Part shown: one piece after another, positions 60,960 to 64,000 of the stretch
Layout: each line of letters opens with the position of its first letter
Numbering within the stretch: position 1 is the first letter of the stretch
Assembly: GCA_963971305.1 (NCBI GenBank)
Contig: OZ020311.1
Coordinates: 4,278,001-4,342,000, forward strand
Source of the DNA: Arcuatula senhousia
Lineage: Eukaryota > Mollusca > Bivalvia > Mytilida > Mytilidae
DNA: 64,000 nucleotides
Reading direction: 5' to 3'
Program-made: the position numbers and the translations under genes
Notes under the pieces: model-generated
Databases searched by the model: none
Told to the model about the DNA's origin: nothing
Seen by the model: only the letters and a program-made list of their open reading frames with translations

Positions 60960-61201
60960 ACATCATGTTGATGATAAATTCTTCATTAAAAAAATGTGTG
61001 TGTTATATTCAGTGATTTGAGATTTTGTGCATGATTTGAGATATTTATGTGACTAGTGACAGAATTTATATGAGATGATTTTTAGTGTTAACTGAGAAAA
61101 AGAAACCATTTTAGTGTATGTCTGATTTCTTGTGTGTATCATGTGCTTAATGTGAACAATCTGTGTAATTTAGATATCAATACACTGGTATGATAAATAC
61201 C

Positions 61202-61207
61202 AATAAA
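61202..61207 (+). promoter_or_regulatory. AATAAA poly(A) signal candidate (distal)
   Basis: AATAAA followed by TAGTTGTTGGGTTTATTTTG; just beyond it dispersed repeats begin, so this is the likeliest end of the transcript. Confidence 0.5.
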
Positions 61208-61307
61208 ATATCTCTAACCTTAGTTGTTGGGTTTATTTTGCCAGGTTGCATATTGGTTCATTTTAAAGCAATTGGTCCTAGAAATATAATGCATGTGATA
61301 CAAACCA

Positions 61308-61440
61308 ATCCTTAAATTGCAAAAAAAGACATAGATCAACTAACATAAAGACAACGAAATTTTGTATTGTACATTCAATATGTGGATCGTGTCTTTCTGG
61401 CACATATTCCATATTCTTTCGTATTTGATATGGCACCATG
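61308..61440 (+). repeat. dispersed repeat shared with 12670-12760
   Basis: GTCTTTCTGGCACATATTCC and ATATTCTTTCGTATTTGAT match 12708-12740 (GTCTTTTTGGCACATATTCC). In both places the + strand frame reads RVFLAHIPYSFVF. The upstream part (CCTTAAATTG, AAGACATA) resembles 48535-48560. Confidence 0.55.
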
Positions 61441-61645
61441 TGTAGGTGTGCATTACCAGGAAATTTTTATCCTCAAATTTTTGTTAGAGTTATTGCCCTT
61501 TGAACTTAGAAATTTGCTGAAAATCCTCATTTATTATCATGTCAGCGCAACTCCTTTAAAACTACTGAACTGAATTCAACAAAACTTTGTATATAGCAAA
61601 GTATGTAGTCATGCATGTTAACAGGAAATCACTATCCCAATTTTT

Positions 61646-61964
61646 GTCTCGCCTGCGATGAATAGTTGCTGAAGGCGAGACATAGGTATTACTTTCCGGC
61701 GGAGGCAGCGTAGACTTTTGTGGACAATGATTTGCTGTAAAAGTATAGTAGCTAGGCATCTGATATTTGGTGACTCTGTGACTCTGTGACCTTAGGTCTT
61801 ATTTCAGGCAGAAAACTTTTTTGTAAGGCTTTTGTGGATGATGAATTGCTGGAAAAGTATAAAACCTAGGCATCTGATATTTGGTATACAGACACTTTAA
61901 GTGTTTAAATCAAGAAATGAAAGCTTAGGTAGTTGATTTTAGTGATGGTGCCGGCAGGCGAGAC
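61646..61964 (+). mobile_element. GTCTCGCCTGC-family element, short variant
   Basis: Starts GTCTCGCCTGCGATGAATAG and ends GGTGCCGGCAGGCGAGAC. The interior has two related segments with GGCATCTGATATTTGGT, matching (inverted) the repeat at 9350-9950 rather than the 174-bp units of the larger elements. Confidence 0.65.
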
Positions 61965-62639
61965 ATACTTTTTGTGGCCACACTTGTTTGTAGGAGATAT
62001 GGCCCGTTGAAGTTTGATGAAAATCCTTTTTCATCTTGACAGCGCATCTTCACTGAAACTAATGAACAGAATTCAAGGAAAATTGGTATGTTGGAAGGGT
62101 ACCAGATGTAGTTTTGTATATTACTAGGAAATTTTGATCCTCAAAATATTTTTGGGGTTGATGGACCTTTGAACTTTTGGGGGAAACCAGGAGATATCAT
62201 TTCTGCAGGTAAATTACACATTGTTAAAATCAAATCCATAAAAGTTCAATTAACCAAAGAGAGAACCTTCTACATTGTGACAATAACAAAAAAACAAGAA
62301 GGCATAAAAGAAATGTAGAGACCAAACACTTTTACTGACGGCTAGCTTTGAAGCATCTATTGACTGATGTCAACAAAAATCAGGTATTTCTTTTCTCAAT
62401 CTGACACAACATTTCAAACAGTTAGATTTGGTGATGTATCAACACACAAAACCAACACACTTTGAGGTTAAGTGCCATAAACCAGTTTCAACCCAGCCAT
62501 TTCTTTTGTCGTGTATGAACCAAGTCAGGGTCATTGCAGTTTTAAATTTCTCTATTATACTGTCTACATAACTTGGACATTTGGGATTGATTATCTTTGT
62601 ACGGTAGTTTCTTTACATTTAGAACATATATTACAACTA

Positions 62640-64000
62640 GAGGCTCCCAGGAGCCTGAATCGCTCACCTGATCTTTTACGCCAAAGTTTGAATTAATTAC
62701 ACAACCTTTCAAGAATACAAAGTTGCAAAACAATTCTTTCAGTAGTTTCAGAGAAGATTTTTTGAAATCAGTTTAAATAAATAGAAAAAAACAGTTAAAG
62801 GGCAATAACTCCTATAAGGACCATAGCAATGGCGGCCTTGTTGGTTGGTCGACATGTATATAATTAACAAACTTGGTAGAGGACATCCTAAAGATCAAGT
62901 GTACCAAGTTTCAAAGCAATCCCTTCAGTGGTTTCAGAGAAGATTTTTGAAAATCAGTTAAAATCAATGGAAAAAAAAACAGTTAAAGGGGAATAACTCT
63001 TAAATGGCTGATCTGACAATTTTGACCCCGAAATCATTTTTGTAAATCTGAATGAGCTTAACAATTCTGCAATGCTAACTTTTCCTCTAGCTTTTACGGT
63101 TTTCAAGATATTGTCCAAAAACTGAAAAAATGGTCAATTTTGACGATTAAAGGGCAATTACTCCTATAAGGAGTCGTTTCACAATTTTGACTCAATGGAG
63201 AGATTTGTAGAGCTTTTGATGCTGAACAAGGAAGGTTGCTTCGGATTTTCTCTATCTCTTATACTTTTCGAGTTATAAGCCAAAAACAATGGTCTGACCC
63301 CCCTGTTCTATTTTTTAGCAACAGCGGCCATGTTGGTTGGTCAACGTGTATATAATTCACAAACTTGGTAGAGGACATCCTAAAGATCAAGTATACCAAG
63401 TATCAATGCAATCCCTTCAGTGGTTTCAGAGAAGAAGATTTTTGAAAATCAGTGTAAATTAATGGAAAAAAACAGTTAAAGGGGAATAACTCTTAAACGG
63501 TTGATCTGACAATTTTGACCCTGAATCATTTTCGTAGATCTCAATGAGCTTAACAATTCTGCAATGCTAACTTTTCCTCTAGCTTTAATGGTTTTCAAGA
63601 TATAGTCCAAAAACTGAAAAAAATGGTCAATTTTGATGATTAAAGGGCAATAACTCCTATAAGGAGTCGTTTCACAACTTCGACTCAATGGAGAGATTCG
63701 TAGAGCTTTTGATGCTGAACAAGGAATGTTGCTTCCGATTTTCTCTATCTCTTAAACTTTTCGAGTTATAAGCCAAAAACAATGGACTGACCCCCCTGTT
63801 CTATTTTTAAGCAACGGCGGCCATGTTGGTTTGTCGACATGTATATAATTCACAAACTTGGTAGAGGACATCCTAAAGATCAAGTATACCAAGTTTCAAT
63901 GCAATCCCTTCAGTGGTTTCAGAGAAGAAGATCTTTGAAGAAAAGTTAACGGACGGACGACGGACGGACGACGGGCGCTTAACGATGACAATAGCTCACA
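62640..64000 (+). repeat. large tandem repeat, ~493-bp units, runs off the window
   Basis: TGTTGGTTGGTC(G/A)AC(A/G)TGTATAT recurs near 62838, 63331 and 63824 with the same following text (AACTTGGTAGAGGACATCC, CAATCCCTTCAGTGG, AGGGCAAT(A/T)ACTCCTATAAGGA). It starts with GAGGCTCCCAGGAGCC, a palindrome, and the last unit ends in (ACGGACGG)n at 63952. The copies are not exact. Non-coding. Confidence 0.75.

Larger units (their letters stand above)
59162..61225 (+). other. CLASP 3' untranslated region
   Basis: AT-rich, with no coding frame, right after the stop. Candidate poly(A) signals lie at 60664, 60954 and 61202; the last is followed by a GTTGTTGGGTTTATTTTG-type GT-rich stretch, so the mRNA probably ends near 61220. 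The interval 59220-59500 repeats the word TTTTGATTGGA/TTTCATTGGTTAGC several times (CATTGGTTAGCTAAC, GATTGGATAGCTTC, GATTGGATAGACGTT), an inexact sub-repeat in the UTR. Confidence 0.75.

Overview
The window looks like metazoan nuclear DNA, most likely from a bivalve (mussel-like) mollusc. It is AT-rich and dominated by introns with canonical GT-AG borders. It is full of AT-rich dispersed repeats, MITE-like palindromes and tandem arrays of a molluscan flavour. The phylum call is an inference. What is directly visible is an animal-type split gene with 33 confidently phased coding exons.

Almost the whole window (about 4566-61225, + strand) is one gene: a CLASP (CLIP-associating protein, Orbit/MAST) microtubule plus-end factor. 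The exons encode about 1,270 residues in a continuous, phase-consistent frame to a TGA at 59159-59161. In order they give the acidic/Ser-rich TOG1-TOG2 linker (4566-6423), TOG2 (7661-18722), a Ser/Arg/Pro-rich linker with an EB1-binding SxIP motif, SKIP (19438-40781), TOG3 (41715-50902), a second acidic linker (51406-52247) and the C-terminal CLASP/CLIP-interaction TOG-like domain (55537-59161). A roughly 2-kb 3' UTR with several AATAAA signals follows. TOG1 and the gene's start were not found and should lie upstream.

Introns carry most of the unusual material. Intron 14 begins with a 48-copy array of a 103-bp unit that re-copies the last 71 nt of the SKIP exon, its 5' splice site and 32 bp of spacer ending in a new acceptor-like CTCTTACAG. 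Intron 21 begins with a second, unrelated array (about 17 copies of about 105 bp) that re-copies the end of a TOG3 exon and its donor; a palindromic MITE interrupts its first unit. Intron 4 holds a 5.6-kb terminal-inverted-repeat element (8690-14260) next to a 297-bp deletion derivative with identical ends. Intron 12 holds an 887-bp TIR element with a decayed PHD-finger reading frame, plus a 2.2-kb element bounded by two identical 466-bp direct repeats and nested inside another repeat. A recurring family with GTCTCGCCTGC / GCAGGCGAGAC ends and 174-bp internal repeats appears at 14765, 37288 and 61646, with a nested relative near 9950.

Several extra exons are plausible from splice sites and phase: an alternative first exon at 29675-29852, a stop-containing exon at 37169-37275, and a 42-nt in-frame cassette in TOG3 at 45945-45986. 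The 3' flank (61226-64000) contains only repeats. No tRNA, rRNA, CRISPR or second intact protein gene was recognised.
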